A stretch of DNA of 64,000 nt from Alcanivorax jadensis T9 (GCF_000756655.1 NZ_ARXU01000003.1:124001-188000), one strand, 5' to 3'. Shown: positions 15,908 to 24,751, counted from the first letter of the stretch. Notes: generated by a model not told the origin, from the letters alone. Numbers and translations: made by a program.

Positions 15908-16894
15908 TCAACGAAACCCAAACCCCTGCACAAACGCCATCAACCGCTGCTCCAGCCAGAAGCGCTGGGGGCCGTGGTTGATAAAGCCCACGTGGCCGCC
16001 GTACTCACTCACTTCCAGGGTCACCGCCGGGCCCAGCTCTTCCTGGCGCGGCAGGGTATCCGGGGTCATGAAGGGGTCGTCACGGTTTTGCAACATCAGT
16101 GTGGGGGTGCGGATCTGCAGGAGTTTGGGCCCGGCAGAGCATTGGGCGTAGTAATGGTAGGCTCCCCGAAAACCATATAGTGGCGCGATGATCTGGTCGT
16201 CGTAACGCCAGAAGGAACGGATACCGTTCATGTTCAGCCGGTGCAGGCGTTTGGCCTCCGGCGGGTTTACCTTGTCCAGATGGCGCTTCTTGTCACCGAG
16301 CTGGCCGAGCAGGGTCTTCAGAAGATGTTGGCGGTACAGCTTTGACAGCCCCCGATCCAGCCGATTGGCGCACAGGTCCAGCCGCAAGGGCGCGCACACC
16401 GACGCCACTGCGGTCAGTTTGCCGTTGTCCCGGTGAGCCAGCCAGTTCAGCAGCCGGCTACCACCCAGGGACACGCCGATGGCGATGCGATTGCCGGTGG
16501 GGTCCTGGGCAAAGACATGCTCGATCACCGCATCCACATCGTCGGTTTCCCCGGCGTGGTAGCACAGGGCGGTGTCATTGGGCTGCTTGGCACCGCGACT
16601 GTTGATCGCCACCGAGCGCACCCCGGCATCGGCCAGCGCCTTCTGAATGCCACGCATATAGTGGGAATCGCTGCAGCCAGAGAGGCCGTGGAGCAGGATC
16701 ACGGTGAGCTGACCGGGGTGGGGTTGCGGCCCGGCCCAGTCCAGCAACAGCTGGTCACCATCCGCCAGCGGCAGCCATTCGCTGTGCCGCTCCACCTCCG
16801 GCAACGCCCGGCCCAGTGGCCCCCACAGGGTTTGCAGGTGCGGGTTGCGTAGCCACACAGGGGGCTGGAACGGGGAACGAACGATTTCGCCCAT
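15908..16894 (-). CDS. YheT-family alpha/beta hydrolase
   Basis: This 328-residue hydrolase has the family start (RNPHLQTLWG), the oxyanion region LLHGLSG, a serine elbow GVSLGGSRLL and a late His in YGGHVGFI. The Asp of QNRDDPFMTPD is the likely acid. The family hydrolyses esters of medium-chain acids; the physiological substrate is unknown. It is divergent from rsmE with 88 bp between the starts. Confidence 0.88.
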   Translation of the reverse strand: MGEIVRSPFQPPVWLRNPHLQTLWGPLGRALPEVERHSEWLPLADGDQLLLDWAGPQPHPGQLTVILLHGLSGCSDSHYMRGIQKALADAGVRSVAINSRGAKQPNDTALCYHAGETDDVDAVIEHVFAQDPTGNRIAIGVSLGGSRLLNWLAHRDNGKLTAVASVCAPLRLDLCANRLDRGLSKLYRQHLLKTLLGQLGDKKRHLDKVNPPEAKRLHRLNMNGIRSFWRYDDQIIAPLYGFRGAYHYYAQCSAGPKLLQIRTPTLMLQNRDDPFMTPDTLPRQEELGPAVTLEVSEYGGHVGFINHGPQRFWLEQRLMAFVQGFGFR

Positions 16895-16982
16895 GAATCT
16901 CTCACTCGATAGCAGTCTCTTCGACCGGCGCTATGGTAGCCTTTTGCTTTTCCCACTGGCACCCATTGATGACGGAGATCCC

Positions 16983-17708
16983 ATGGCCCGCCGCTTTTTC
17001 GACGATCAGGAATTTCAGTCCGGCCTTGCCACCGAGCTGGGCGCCAATGCCAGTCATCATATTGGCAAGGTGCTGCGCATGGCGGTGGGCGACGAGCTGG
17101 TGGTATTCAATGGGCACGGCGGCGAATGGTCCGCGCGGATCCTTGCCGTGGGCAAGAAGGCGGTGACCGTGGAGCCGCTGGCGTTTGTGGCGGATGACCG
17201 CACAGCGCCGCTGGCGGTGACCGTGGCGCTACCCATGATCAAGGGCGAGCGCATGGATTATGCGATCCAGAAAGCCACCGAGCTGGGCGCTGCGCAGATC
17301 GTGGTGCTGGATACCGAACGCTGCGAAGTGCGCCTCAAGGGCGAACGCCAGGAAAAGAAGCTGGGCCAGTGGCAGCAGGTGGCCATCAGTGCCTGCGAGC
17401 AATGCGGCCTGAACCGCCCCCCACAGGTCACCGGTGTGAGGTCGCTCAAGGATTGGTTGAGCGGGGATCTGCCAGACTTGCGACTGATCGCCCACCCTGG
17501 GAAAAGCCCGTTCTCCCCTGCGGCCCTGAAAGGAACAGCGGAATTGGCCCTGCTCACCGGCCCGGAGGGCGGCTTTTCCGATGAGGAACTGCGCGCGGCG
17601 GAGGAAAACGGCTTTGTGGCGTTTGCCCTGGGCAACCGGGTGTTGCGTGCCGAGACCGCGCCGGTGGCCTTGCTGGCGGCGTTGTGGGCGTGGGAAAGCA
17701 GTGACTAG
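16983..17708 (+). CDS. rsmE: 16S rRNA (uracil1498-N3)-methyltransferase
   Basis: This 241-residue SPOUT-fold enzyme begins MARRFFDDQ and has an N-terminal PUA-like part. The C-terminal knot holds LLTGPEGGFSDEE and LGNRVLRAETAP, which bind S-adenosylmethionine. It methylates N3 of U1498 in the small ribosomal subunit. The ATG at 16983 has GGAG 5 bases upstream; the frame is open for 46 more codons but those are not family-like. Its stop codon lies inside the left arm of a long palindrome. Confidence 0.95.
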   Translation: MARRFFDDQEFQSGLATELGANASHHIGKVLRMAVGDELVVFNGHGGEWSARILAVGKKAVTVEPLAFVADDRTAPLAVTVALPMIKGERMDYAIQKATELGAAQIVVLDTERCEVRLKGERQEKKLGQWQQVAISACEQCGLNRPPQVTGVRSLKDWLSGDLPDLRLIAHPGKSPFSPAALKGTAELALLTGPEGGFSDEELRAAEENGFVAFALGNRVLRAETAPVALLAALWAWESSD

Positions 17709-17810
17709 CTTCGAGCTGCTAGCTACCAGGCGCGAGCTTGTTCCTCGTAACGTATTGCTTAGTGCCCGCGCCTGATCGGTGGCGGCATCCTGCTAGTAGC
17801 TCGAAGCTAG
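17705..17810. repeat. Nested palindrome starting at the rsmE stop codon
   Basis: The outer arms CTAGCTTCGAGCTGCTAGC (17705-17723) and 17792-17810 pair with one mismatch. An inner pair CAGGCGCG/CGCGCCTG nests inside. The left arm includes the rsmE stop codon. Confidence 0.85.
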
Positions 17811-17843
17811 TCGCTAGACGCTGAATAACAACAAGGACAAGAC

Positions 17844-19013
17844 ATGCTGACCACCCTGGCCATCAGTAATTACCGCTCCGCCCTGGAGCTGGTATTGCCG
17901 CTCGGGCCGTTGAATGTGATTACCGGGGCCAACGGTAGCGGCAAGTCCAACCTGTACCGGGCCCTGCGGTTGCTGGCAGCCACGGCGCAGGATGATGTGA
18001 TTGCGGCGCTGGCCAGTGAGGGCGGGCTGGAGTCCACCTTCTGGGCCGGGCCGGAAACGCTCAGCACCGCCATGCGCAAGGGGCTGGTGCCGGTGGAAGG
18101 CGGGCCGCGCCAGCATAGCCGTCGGCTGAAGCTGGGGTTTGCTGATGAGGATTTCGGTTATCTGATCGAGCTGGGCCTGCCGCGACCGGACAGCACCACC
18201 GCCTTCAACCTGGACCCGGAGATCAAGCGGGAAATTATCTGGGCCGGCGGCGCCTATCGCCCGGCGGCGGCGCTGGTGGACCGGCGTGGCCCACTGGTGA
18301 AAGCCCGTGTCGATAACGGCTGGTTAACCCTGGCCGACCATCTCAATACCTTCGACAGTCTGTTCAGCCAGGTGGCCGATGCGCGCACGGCGCCGGAGGT
18401 GCTGGCCCTGCGTGAACGCATTCGTGGCTGGCGTTTCTATGATCATTTCCGCACCGACCGGGAGGCGCCGGCCCGCCAGGTCCAGATCGGCACCCGCACG
18501 CCGGTGCTGCATCACGATGGTCGAGACCTGGCGGCGGCGCTGCAGACCATCCGCGAGGTGGGCGACAGCATGGCCCTGGACGCCGCCATCGAAGATGCCT
18601 TCCCCGGTGCCAAGCTGAACATCGAACCGTTGCCGGATGGTCGCCTGAAGCTGGAGTTTCACCAGTATGGTCTGCTACGACCATTGTCGGCGGCGGAGCT
18701 CTCTGATGGCTCCCTGCGCTACCTGTTGCTGATCGCCGCCCTGCTCACCCCTCGGCCACCCTCACTGATGGTGCTCAACGAACCAGAGAACAGCCTGCAC
18801 CCGGACCTGTTGCCGGCACTGGCCCGCCTGATCGAACAGGCCAGCCAGCACAGCCAGTTATGGGTGGTCAGCCACGCCAATCGGCTGGTGGCGGCGCTGA
18901 ATGAGCACCCGGATTGCCATGGGGTAGAGCTGACCAAGGAACTGGGCGAAACGCAGGTCGTTGGTCAGGGGTTGTTGAGTACGCCTAACTGGCATTGGTC
19001 TGAATCCCACTGA
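17844..19013 (+). CDS. RecF/SMC-like AAA ATPase
   Basis: This 389-residue ATPase has Walker A GANGSGKSN (28-36), an ABC-type signature LSDGSLRY (about 285), Walker B LMVLNEPENSLHP (about 309) and an H-loop VVSHAN (about 341). The short middle region replaces the long SMC coiled coil. Asn replaces the usual Asp in the Walker B (LNEPE instead of LDEPE), but the catalytic Glu is kept. Cellular role unknown; related proteins act in DNA repair or defence. No nuclease or protease partner lies beside it. Confidence 0.82.
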   Translation: MLTTLAISNYRSALELVLPLGPLNVITGANGSGKSNLYRALRLLAATAQDDVIAALASEGGLESTFWAGPETLSTAMRKGLVPVEGGPRQHSRRLKLGFADEDFGYLIELGLPRPDSTTAFNLDPEIKREIIWAGGAYRPAAALVDRRGPLVKARVDNGWLTLADHLNTFDSLFSQVADARTAPEVLALRERIRGWRFYDHFRTDREAPARQVQIGTRTPVLHHDGRDLAAALQTIREVGDSMALDAAIEDAFPGAKLNIEPLPDGRLKLEFHQYGLLRPLSAAELSDGSLRYLLLIAALLTPRPPSLMVLNEPENSLHPDLLPALARLIEQASQHSQLWVVSHANRLVAALNEHPDCHGVELTKELGETQVVGQGLLSTPNWHWSESH

Positions 19014-19025
19014 CATGAAGAAAAA

Positions 19026-19688
19026 ATGAAAAAACAAAGCGGTACGCTACAGCGTTGGGATGATGCCCGGGGTTTCGGTTTTATTGTCGACCGAAAAGGG
19101 CGGGACATTTTTGTGCACATCACTGCCTTCGGAAAAATCCGGTCGCGTCCGAAAGACGGAGACAAGGTCCTGTTCCGGGTAGAGCCCGATGCCGCCAAAG
19201 GGGTACGCGCCATCGATGTGGAACGATGCTGGCGGCCGGCACATCTGTTGTTACCAGAGTTTCTGTTGCCGCTGCTTGTGGTGGCCGTTTTCTATGGTGC
19301 TTTCTGGCTATTTTTCTCGAAAAATGCGTTATGGTTTTTTCTGGCGCCGTTGCTGATTTTTATCGCGGTTCTGACATTCATCATGTTCGCACTGGACAAG
19401 CGAGCGGCGCTTAACGAACGTCAGCGGGTACCGGAAAATACCCTGCACTTTCTATCACTGGCAGGCGGTTGGCCCGGCGCCCTGTTGGCGCGCCCGCTTT
19501 TCCGTCACAAGACCCGAAAGCAGCCCTTTCGCACTATTTTCTGGCTGGTAGTGGTGATAAATATTGCCCTGGTTGGCGCATTTGTTTTCAGCTTTCAGGC
19601 CGCACCTCTGCGGGACTGGCTGGATGGGCAGGCGCTGAGTTGGCTGATCACCCTCAAGGAGTGGGGATGGATACGGGGTCCGGTTTGA
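19026..19688 (+). CDS. Cold-shock domain / DUF1294 membrane protein
   Basis: This 220-residue fusion has an N-terminal cold-shock RNA-binding domain (GFGFI at about 16-20 and DIFVH at about 27-31, the two RNP motifs). It is followed by several membrane segments carrying DUF1294 (FALDKRAAL, LALAGGWPGA-like LSLAGGWPGALL, HKTRK). This arrangement is common in proteobacteria; function unknown, possibly RNA contact at the membrane. Only 12 bp separate it from the upstream ATPase gene. Confidence 0.9.
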   Translation: MKKQSGTLQRWDDARGFGFIVDRKGRDIFVHITAFGKIRSRPKDGDKVLFRVEPDAAKGVRAIDVERCWRPAHLLLPEFLLPLLVVAVFYGAFWLFFSKNALWFFLAPLLIFIAVLTFIMFALDKRAALNERQRVPENTLHFLSLAGGWPGALLARPLFRHKTRKQPFRTIFWLVVVINIALVGAFVFSFQAAPLRDWLDGQALSWLITLKEWGWIRGPV

Positions 19689-19751
19689 GAATGAAAATCT
19701 TATGAAAGAACAGCCAGTAGAATAAAACCATAACCAGGGAAGGAAAACGGT

Positions 19752-19991
19752 ATGCGGTTACCGCAAGATGTGGAACGCTCGCTGAAAGTGCATGGAAAAA
19801 AAGCGGCGATCAGACAGTTATGCCGACAGTATAAAATGAGTCGCGGGGCGGCAGCAGGCTGGGTATCAGCCTGCGGCGACAGACATCTGCAAGTGACCGA
19901 AACGTCGCTGACTAAGCCAAAAATAGCCGCCATTCTGATCGCAGCCTTTCTTGTTGGCATGCTGCTGGCGGCTCTGGAAAAACTGGTCTGA
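19752..19991 (+). CDS. Small protein with C-terminal membrane anchor
   Basis: This 79-residue protein has a basic N-terminal half with a possible helix-turn-helix (AIRQLCRQYKMSRGAAAGWV) and a C-terminal transmembrane helix (about 57-75). A ribosome site (GGAAGG, 11 bases upstream) supports the start. No family recognised. It is followed 34 bp later by the MAPEG gene. Confidence 0.6.
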   Translation: MRLPQDVERSLKVHGKKAAIRQLCRQYKMSRGAAAGWVSACGDRHLQVTETSLTKPKIAAILIAAFLVGMLLAALEKLV

Positions 19992-20025
19992 GCGCTTCAG
20001 CTGAGACGGGACACGAGGAAAAGAC

Positions 20026-20451
20026 ATGCAAGTGACAAGCCCTATTATCGCCCCGGTCGTGGTACTGGTGGCCTGGACCATGGTCATGTGGCTCTGGATG
20101 TATGTGGCCCGATTGCCGGCCATGAAAGCCGCCAAGATGAAACCGGACCCGATGGCGCCCCGGGGCGAACAGATGAGCACCCTGCCCGCTAGGGTTCGCT
20201 GGAAAGCGGATAACTATAATCATCTGATGGAACAGCCTACGGTGTTCTATGCCGTGGCCCTTTCGTTGGCGCTGCTTGGCCAGGGTGACGGTATCAACCT
20301 GACGTTGGCCTGGGCCTATGTGGGTATCCGCATGGTGCATTCGGTACTGCAGGCGCTGATCAACAAGATCGAGCTACGTTTTGTGTTGTTTGCCCTGTCT
20401 TCGCTGGTGTTGATCGGCCTCACCGTCAATGCGTTGCGCGCCGTTTTCTGA
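20026..20451 (+). CDS. MAPEG family membrane protein
   Basis: This 141-residue four-helix membrane protein has the MAPEG motif VRWKADNYNHLMEQPTVFYA. The family includes membrane glutathione transferases and eicosanoid enzymes; in bacteria the role is usually unassigned, perhaps detoxification. Its stop codon overlaps the start of the tfoX-like gene (TGATG). Confidence 0.85.
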   Translation: MQVTSPIIAPVVVLVAWTMVMWLWMYVARLPAMKAAKMKPDPMAPRGEQMSTLPARVRWKADNYNHLMEQPTVFYAVALSLALLGQGDGINLTLAWAYVGIRMVHSVLQALINKIELRFVLFALSSLVLIGLTVNALRAVF

Positions 20452-21052
20452 TGGCGTTTGATGCGGAGCTGGCGGAGCGTGTCCGTGAAGGATTGCTGGC
20501 GGTCAGTGGTGCCCTGCCCGATGAAAAACGCATGTTCGGTGGCCTCTGTTTCATGATTGCCGGCAACATGTGTTGCGGCATTCTTGGTGACCGGCTGATG
20601 GCCAGAGTCGGGCCGGATGCCTACAGCACCCTGCTTGCCAAGCCAGGCGCCGGCGAGATGGATTTCACCGGCCGACCTATTAACAGGCTGCTGAAAAGCC
20701 CTTTGCGTACTCAGCGTGGCCTGAAGGGTGCAGCTGTTGCGTTTTGTCGCGACGGACAGGGTGGCTCCCTTTCCTAGCGACAAAGCGCAGCAGATGGGCC
20801 CTTCAGGCCGCGCCCTCCGGGTCTTCCAGGCTGGCCCGCACTCGTTGTTACAATGTCTCGATGGGTGGACACACACCTTCAACATTGCGCCTAGATTGCG
20901 AGCCAGCCTGAAAGACTGAGCATGCAAAGGGCTTTTCAACAGCCTGTTAGGGCATGCTGATGATCGACGCCGATACCGCCGCCGATGATGCGGCCCTGCA
21001 GGACTGGTTATCTCACTGCTTTGCCTTTGTGCGTACCCTGCCACCCAAATGA
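20451..21052 (+). pseudogene. TfoX N-terminal domain protein split by a MITE
   Basis: The 5' part (20451-20680) encodes a TfoX-N domain start (DEKRMFGGLCFMIAGNMCCG to MDFTGRP). The 3' part (20951-21052) encodes the expected end (GMLMIDADTAADDAALQDWL to LPPK). A 269-bp inverted-repeat element lies between, and translation now reads into it and stops at 20777. The intact protein would be about 110 residues. Removing 266 bp (20683-20948) would give GRPIKGML, close to the family pattern. Confidence 0.88.
20681..20949. mobile_element. MITE-like element with 26-bp terminal inverted repeats
   Basis: The ends TAACAGGCTGCTGAAAAGCC (start of the left repeat, 20681-20706) and 20924-20949 are inverted repeats with one mismatch. 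Inside is a second long hairpin (GGCCTGAAGGG at 20718-20728 with 20799-20809, pairing on inwards). There is no transposase. The ends ACAGG/CCTGT are flanked by TA on both sides, which could be a TA target duplication. It interrupts the tfoX-like gene. Confidence 0.85.
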
Positions 21053-21068
21053 ATCATCAGGAATGACC

Positions 21069-21644
21069 ATGCTGCAAATCGGGATTGTGATCTACGATGA
21101 TGCCGAAGTGCTGGATTTTGCCGGCCCTTTTGAAGTGTTCTCTACTGCCGCCCGGCTCTGTGATAGTGCGCCCTGGCAGGTGTCCCTGATCAGTGAAAAC
21201 CGTGAGGTGATGGCGAGAGGTGGCTTCCCGGTGAAAAGTCACTTCACCCTCGCCGACCACCCGTCTGTGGATGTATTGCTGGTCAGCGGTGGTGTGCATT
21301 GCGCTGGCATGGAAAACCCTACCCTGTTGAAAGCCATTCGCGAGGCCGGTGATGCCGCCAGCTGGGTCACGTCTGTCTGTACTGGCGCCTTTCTGCTGGC
21401 CGAGGCCGGTTTGCTGACGGATCAACGGGTCACCACTCACAGGGAAGATAGTGCTGATTTACGACAGCGTTTCCCTGCGCTGGATGTGCAGGAAAATGTC
21501 CGCTGGGTAGAAGATGGCAATCGCCTCACGTCGGCGGGCATTTCCGCCGGCATCGACATGAGTCTGCATCTGGTGGAGAAGCTGCACAGCCGGAAACTGG
21601 CGGATGACACTGCCAGGCAGATGGACTATGCCTGGCAGCAGTGA
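21069..21644 (+). CDS. DJ-1/PfpI family protein (isonitrile hydratase-like)
   Basis: This 191-residue protein has the glutamine-amidotransferase-like fold with the nucleophile elbow VTSVCTGAFLL (Cys104) and DFAGPFEVF near the N-terminus. It has the size of isonitrile hydratases but lacks the AraC DNA-binding domain of related regulators. The second of two nearby ATG codons is preferred because AGGA lies 6 bases before it. Exact activity unknown. Confidence 0.85.
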   Translation: MLQIGIVIYDDAEVLDFAGPFEVFSTAARLCDSAPWQVSLISENREVMARGGFPVKSHFTLADHPSVDVLLVSGGVHCAGMENPTLLKAIREAGDAASWVTSVCTGAFLLAEAGLLTDQRVTTHREDSADLRQRFPALDVQENVRWVEDGNRLTSAGISAGIDMSLHLVEKLHSRKLADDTARQMDYAWQQ

Positions 21645-21677
21645 TACCCGCAGGTTGATGGTGCCGGTGAGTAAGGA

Positions 21678-22751
21678 CTAATACTGCGGCGCGAAATAGT
21701 GTTCCCGGTAAAGCGGGTAGCGGCTCAGATCCGGCCCCGGATGCAGTTGCTCCGGCCAGTGATACAACATGATCGCCAGCACGTTGCGGTGTTCCCCCTT
21801 GTTCATATCAGTGCCCCACTGCGGCGAAGGGATCATGCCGGCCTGTGGGTCGTAGCGCTGCTCCAGTGCCTGGCGAACGGCCCCGACAACCGGGCTGGTG
21901 CTCTCCCCTGCCAGCAGAAAGCACAGGGCCATTTCCGTATAGATGTCCGCTTTGGTATGGACGATCAGCTCCCGGTGATGGCGCTCCAGATAGTCGAAAA
22001 TCCAGGCGAAGTCCTGACGGCGGATCGGCTTCTGGTAGTAACCGCTGGCCGCGATGATCACATGGGTCATGCCGTAGACCCGGGCATCCAGAGCCGGCCC
22101 GGGTTGTGGCGGCTGGTCCGGGAATACATGACGAAAGGTCTGCTGAAAAGGTTCCCGCAGATCACGAATACCCAGGTCGTGCAGGTAATAGACCATATTG
22201 GCCAGCTGCGGTGAGTAGGCGGCGATTACCTCCGGGTCGAGAATGAAGCGGGCAAAGTCCACCTGGCGCAGATAATCCAGACCCTGCCCCGTTTGGGTAA
22301 AGGGTGGTTTCCCGGCAAGACCGAGCTGGTCCACCTTGTTCAGGTAATAGAGCAGGTTCTTGGCAAAGGGAATCTCATCGTGGGCCAGCAGTAGCTGTTT
22401 ACGCCGCTGGTGTTTGTCCGTGTCATCCCGGTAGGCGCGAGCGATCTGTCTGGCCCGGCTCAGCCGGTACTCGCGGTTGTGTAACTGGCTCAGGTCCTGT
22501 TGCAGGGAATCGGCGTTGCTGATCAGGTGCTGATAGATGATGGCCAGGTAATCCTGGTCTCCGGTGATTCGGTAAAGGCGGGTGGCGTAATGGCGCTGCT
22601 TGTTGGGAAGAAGATCTGGCAGCGCTCGCTCGTAGCGATCACGAATCTGTTCGCCGATAGACTGTGTGGCGGGTGGAGAAATTGCCGTTGGCTGGCAGGC
22701 AAGCAACAGGGCGATAAGCATACCGAGCCAGGCAGACTGAACCCATCCCAT
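21678..22751 (-). CDS. DUF3541 lipoprotein
   Basis: This 357-residue protein has a signal peptide with lipobox (LLLAC, Cys19). Its mature domain is rich in helices and aromatic residues, in the pattern of DUF3541 (for example NVLAIMLYHW near the end). It should be anchored to a membrane facing the periplasm. Function unknown. Single gene, convergent with the DJ-1 gene. Confidence 0.75.
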   Translation of the reverse strand: MGWVQSAWLGMLIALLLACQPTAISPPATQSIGEQIRDRYERALPDLLPNKQRHYATRLYRITGDQDYLAIIYQHLISNADSLQQDLSQLHNREYRLSRARQIARAYRDDTDKHQRRKQLLLAHDEIPFAKNLLYYLNKVDQLGLAGKPPFTQTGQGLDYLRQVDFARFILDPEVIAAYSPQLANMVYYLHDLGIRDLREPFQQTFRHVFPDQPPQPGPALDARVYGMTHVIIAASGYYQKPIRRQDFAWIFDYLERHHRELIVHTKADIYTEMALCFLLAGESTSPVVGAVRQALEQRYDPQAGMIPSPQWGTDMNKGEHRNVLAIMLYHWPEQLHPGPDLSRYPLYREHYFAPQY

Positions 22752-22859
22752 AGCGCACCACCGTGTCAGCTTGTTTGCGGACCTTTCAATTTAGGCCTCT
22801 CAATAAAGCAGTCTGTGCCAGCGCCAGCAATGGTGCAAAGCTTTACAGGGATTAACGTT

Positions 22860-23531
22860 TTACCGGTAGCGGCGGCTATAACGCCAGTACACCACTGCCA
22901 GCGATGCAGCCAGGGCGGCCGGGGCCATCAGCGCGGTGAAATGCAGCAGCCGGAACAGCAAGGTTCCCACCGCACCGCCACAGACGAAACCGCCAATCAG
23001 TAAGACGAACAGCAACAGCCGACGGCCGTTGAGGGGAATGCCTCGCAGCCGGTTGCCGAGCATGATGCCAAGATCCGTGAAGATGCCGGACAGGTGGGTG
23101 GTGCGGATGATGGAGCCGCTGTAGGTGGTGACCATGGCGTTCTGCAGGCCGCAGGCCATGGACGCCAGGTAGATGCCGAGATCACTGCCCCGTTGCAGTG
23201 ACAGCATGGCCATGACCAGCAGCGCGGCTTCGATCAACAGGGAAAAACCATAGTGGCGGCCCAGCTTCAGGGCGGTGCTGGTGATCAGCATGCCACTCAG
23301 GGCAGCACCGGCGAGAAAACTCAGCAGGGTGAAAAGCAGGTGCAGCGCATTGCTCAGGGCCAGATCTGCCAGTGCCAGGCCCAGTAGCGAGGAGGTGCCG
23401 GTCAGGTGAGAGACGGACTGGTGGCTGAAGCCGAGCAGTCCTACCGCATTGACACTGCCCGCCAGAAAGGCGAGCAGAAAGGCTCCAACTTCTACCCAGG
23501 GTGGAAGACGCGTCAGCAAGAAAACCCCCAT
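22860..23531 (-). CDS. DUF1275 (YoaK-like) membrane protein
   Basis: This 223-residue protein has six hydrophobic segments and the family signatures GSVNAVGLLGF, HLTGTSS and MACGLQNAMVTTYSG. It is a polytopic inner-membrane protein of unassigned transport or sensing role. No partner gene is adjacent. Confidence 0.88.
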   Translation of the reverse strand: MGVFLLTRLPPWVEVGAFLLAFLAGSVNAVGLLGFSHQSVSHLTGTSSLLGLALADLALSNALHLLFTLLSFLAGAALSGMLITSTALKLGRHYGFSLLIEAALLVMAMLSLQRGSDLGIYLASMACGLQNAMVTTYSGSIIRTTHLSGIFTDLGIMLGNRLRGIPLNGRRLLLFVLLIGGFVCGGAVGTLLFRLLHFTALMAPAALAASLAVVYWRYSRRYR

Positions 23532-23585
23532 GCTTATCCGTGGTGATGCGCCAGTGTAACATGCGCGCCGGTGGGGGATTTTTGG

Positions 23586-24071
23586 CTATTTCTTTTTCTT
23601 CTTCTTGCTACCTTTTGAGCCTTTCTTGCCGTCGCCCTTTTTTCCGGACTTTTTCTTGTTGTCCTTCTTGTCGCTCTTCTTGCCCTTTTTGCTGGTGCCC
23701 TTGGTGCTTTTCTTGTCTGCTTTTTTCTCAGACTTTTCGCTTTTGGCTTTGACGGGTTTCAGGGCTTTGGTTTTCTTGCCGGTTTTCTTTTTTTCTTTAT
23801 CAATTTTTTTGGTCTTGCTGTCGCCCTTCGGAGCAGAGGTGGAGGCCGGGCTATCCGTGTCGAAGATGTCCAGAGCCACGGTCCGGAACCGGCGCAGACA
23901 GTAGCGCACCTGACCGAGACTGAGCCCGCTTTGTTCGGCGGCCTGCTGCTGGGTGTTGCCCTGGTCCAGCGCCAGCAATGCCTTGGCACGGGGGCCGTTC
24001 GGGGCCGGCTGGTCGGATCGGGCCTGGCAAGAAGTACGCTGTGCGCTGGTAAGAAGAGAAGACTGACTCAT
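23586..24071 (-). CDS. Helix-turn-helix protein with lysine-rich tail
   Basis: This 161-residue protein has two parts. Residues about 28-65 form a homeodomain-like helix-turn-helix (AEQSGLSLGQVRYCLRRF). From about residue 80 to the end it is almost only Lys, Ser, Gly, Asp and Thr, ending KKGSKGSKKKKKK. The tail resembles histone H1-like or AlgP-type tails that bind DNA without sequence preference. It may be a nucleoid-associated regulator; this is inferred. The ATG at 24069-24071 is chosen over an upstream TTG. A C-to-T strand skew over the tail reflects AAG/AAA codons. Confidence 0.75.
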   Translation of the reverse strand: MSQSSLLTSAQRTSCQARSDQPAPNGPRAKALLALDQGNTQQQAAEQSGLSLGQVRYCLRRFRTVALDIFDTDSPASTSAPKGDSKTKKIDKEKKKTGKKTKALKPVKAKSEKSEKKADKKSTKGTSKKGKKSDKKDNKKKSGKKGDGKKGSKGSKKKKKK

Positions 24072-24202
24072 TATAGGTGATCCCCTGAGGTGAGCCCGGC
24101 GAGGGTGCCGGGCCTTGGACAAAAATCACGAGCCTTACACAATACGAGACAGCCAGAGAGGAAAGCAAAAAAACAGATTGACTGTCAGAAAAGTGACATC
24201 TT

Positions 24203-24751
24203 TCAGTCGTTCTTTTGCTGCTTTTCCATCATGTCAGCCTGCAGGATCTCGATCCAGTAGCCATCCGGATCCTTGATGAACGCCAGACCTTTCATCTTGC
24301 CGTCATCCGGTTTCTTGACGAATTCGACCCCCAGTTTTTCAAACCGTTCGGCGGCGGCGTAAACGTCGGGGACGGTGATGCCGATATGACCAAATCCCTG
24401 GGGCTGGGCATTGCCGTCATGGTAGGCAAAGTCCGCATCGTCTTCGGTGCCCCAGTTGTGGGTCAGTTCCAGCATGGCCTCACGGCCAAAGGTGTAGGTG
24501 AGTCGTTTGGCATCGTCCTCTGGTACCTGTCGCGCTTCCTCTTCACCCAGGTAGGCCAGGAAGTAGAGGCTGAACTTCATCTCCGGAAAATCCAGCTTGC
24601 GCACCAGGCGCATGCCCAGCACCCGGGTATAGAAATCCAGGCTGGTTGTGGGGTTCTTGATACGCAGCATGGTCTGGTTGAACAGGAAATCGCGGGTGGC
24701 ATCGTCCGGAGTTTCACAGAGGCCGTCGGCCTGTTCGAAATGGCGGGACAT
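24203..24751 (-). CDS. gloA: Lactoylglutathione lyase (glyoxalase I)
   Basis: This 182-residue enzyme turns the methylglyoxal-glutathione adduct into S-lactoylglutathione. The four metal ligands are all visible: Gln26 (FNQTMLRIK), Glu95 ([10 protein letters not shown]), His122 (FGHIGITV) and Glu168 (YWIEIL). The longer form with the N-terminal extension and the [10 protein letters not shown] loop is the zinc-type, human-like class rather than the short nickel-type of E. coli. Confidence 0.95.
   Translation of the reverse strand: MSRHFEQADGLCETPDDATRDFLFNQTMLRIKNPTTSLDFYTRVLGMRLVRKLDFPEMKFSLYFLAYLGEEEARQVPEDDAKRLTYTFGREAMLELTHNWGTEDDADFAYHDGNAQPQGFGHIGITVPDVYAAAERFEKLGVEFVKKPDDGKMKGLAFIKDPDGYWIEILQADMMEKQQKND

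Noticed and set aside
17844-19013. Defence-type ATPase system (such as an OLD nuclease or Gabija)
   Set aside because: The ATPase has no TOPRIM domain and no helicase or nuclease partner next to it; its neighbours are ordinary chromosomal genes.
20985-21068. Upstream extension of the DJ-1 gene
   Set aside because: The region encodes the end of the interrupted tfoX-like gene in another frame; the DJ-1 family start and a ribosome site lie at 21069.
23601-23904. Plus-strand hydrophobic open frames opposite the lysine-rich protein
   Set aside because: Runs of Phe/Leu/Ser come from reading AAG/AAA lysine codons on the opposite strand, not from a real membrane protein.
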